Origin: Halobacteriales archaeon YIM A00010
Lineage (GTDB): Archaea; Halobacteriota; Halobacteria; Halobacteriales; Haloarculaceae
DNA length: 64,000 bases
Direction of reading: 5' to 3'
Assembly (NCBI GenBank): GCA_025041175.1
Contig: JAKCFJ010000001.1
Span: 682,001 to 746,000 of the forward strand
Part shown: piece after piece, positions 63,410-64,000 of the stretch
How the letters are laid out: every line of letters begins with the position of its first letter
How positions within the stretch are numbered: position 1 is the stretch's first letter
Notes under the pieces: model-generated
The model's database searches: none
What the model was told of the DNA's origin: nothing
The model's input: the letters and a program-made list of their open reading frames with translations, nothing else
Made by a program: the position numbers and the translations under genes

Positions 63410-63916
63410 ATGGACGCGTCTCACGCGATCGGATTCGTTTCCGCCGAGTTTGCGCTCGGCGCGGCCCGGATCGGGGTGTTCAGCCTCTGTTTGGGGTTGT
63501 GTGCGTCGCTCGTTCCGGTGCCCTTCGTGGTGAGCCAACGGATACGCTCGTTGTTCGGAGCCGTCGGTCCGACCGACAGTTGGGCCGGGAACTACGTGCT
63601 GTGGGTGACGGCGGTCGGTGGGGGGGAGATCGCGGTGTTTGCGCTCACCGTCGACGTGATCGCCGTCGAGTACGCTGATCCGGCGGCGGCCGAGCGGCTG
63701 ACTGTCGCCGCGAGCGCGGTGTTGGTGGTCGGGTACGTCCTCGCGCTGCTGGCGCTTTTGCTGGTGGTTCTCCCGCGCGGGTTCGACTGGGACGACTGGT
63801 ACGACCGGCGAGCGATCGGTCTCATCGCTAGTGGCGTCCTCTGGTACCACGCTGGGACCGTCCTCCTCTCGCCGTACGCCTTCGACTGGTTGATGGGGAT
63901 TTCACGGCTGGTGTGA
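63410..63916 (+). CDS. Membrane protein, four to five helices
   Basis: A 168-aa hydrophobic protein starting MDASHAIGFVSAEFALGAAR. Helices lie at about 15-42, 58-82, 92-120 and 130-155. A loop DWDDWYDRRAIGL precedes the last helix. No family recognised; general type common in haloarchaea. A MITE lies in its leader. Confidence 0.65.
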   Translation: MDASHAIGFVSAEFALGAARIGVFSLCLGLCASLVPVPFVVSQRIRSLFGAVGPTDSWAGNYVLWVTAVGGGEIAVFALTVDVIAVEYADPAAAERLTVAASAVLVVGYVLALLALLLVVLPRGFDWDDWYDRRAIGLIASGVLWYHAGTVLLSPYAFDWLMGISRLV

Positions 63917-64000
63917 GATGTCTCAGCGCGTGAACGAACCCCACTGTAGCGAAACACCTACCAACGAACAGAAACAACCAGAACTAATGAAGCAGATTGC

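Overview
The window is chromosomal DNA of a haloarchaeon (class Halobacteria). GC is high, with AT-rich TATA-type promoters in the gaps. The proteins are acidic. Exported proteins carry Tat signals (Tat-lipobox solute-binding protein, Tat subtilase, Tat alpha-toroid protein). Typical haloarchaeal genes are present: a Cdc48/VAT ATPase behind a small DUF7127-type gene, the rod-determining factor rdfA, archaeal gatC-gatA, hisF, panB and purL. No tRNA, rRNA or CRISPR array was seen.

Layout. 1-1.9 kb: a hypothetical gene between two inverted 52-bp repeats, then a HAD hydrolase. 2.1-3.9 kb: a stand-alone TnpB-like nuclease. 4-13.9 kb: housekeeping and small membrane genes (HTH-10 regulator, SnoaL-like protein, panB, hydrolase, DUF7127-cdc48, hisF, a large membrane protein). 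14-19.7 kb: purL, a PHP phosphoesterase, vapBC and gatCA. 19.8-27.3 kb: a possible proteolytic island with a CHAT caspase-like protease, a DUF7504-like partner, a Tat-exported subtilisin and a Tat-exported squalene-cyclase-like toroid protein. 27.4-30.4 kb and 32.9-42.9 kb: cell-envelope and glycan genes (GT39-type transferase, GT2-DUF2304 fusion, polysaccharide deacetylase, two phosphatase/sulfatase-fold enzymes, AglD-like flippase fold) around a penicillin acylase gene broken by an IS200/IS605 element. 43.2-47.4 kb: MBL-fold protein, RidA, PIG-L deacetylase, rdfA. 47.7-58.2 kb: a carbohydrate locus with a decayed glucose dehydrogenase, a complete ABC importer, a SelA-like PLP enzyme, a TIM-barrel protein, galactonate dehydratase and a divergent IclR regulator. 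58.8-63.9 kb: a degraded gene, alpha/beta hydrolase, DoxX, a secreted immune-inhibitor-A-like metalloprotease and a membrane protein.

The most unusual signal is repetitive DNA. (1) Perfect short inverted repeats with a three-base loop always of the form C-GNA-G (or its complement C-TNC-G) occur at least twelve times, mostly in pairs 3-6 bases apart. They sit as insertions inside purL (51 nt, in frame), inside tnpB (45 nt, with a stop) and inside one arm of a repeat whose sister arm lacks them. A related 57-nt in-frame pair with longer loops sits in tnpA. (2) A composite repeat of about 200 bp recurs at 1.1 and 57.2 kb, with partial copies at 0.4 and 32.5 kb. (3) At least seven MITE-like elements share the terminal repeat TACTGTCGG and TNA target sites, one of them nested in another repeat. 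Several genes (penicillin acylase, CPBP protease, glucose dehydrogenase, tnpB, a DUF8154-like gene) are decaying, which fits a repeat-rich, actively rearranging region.
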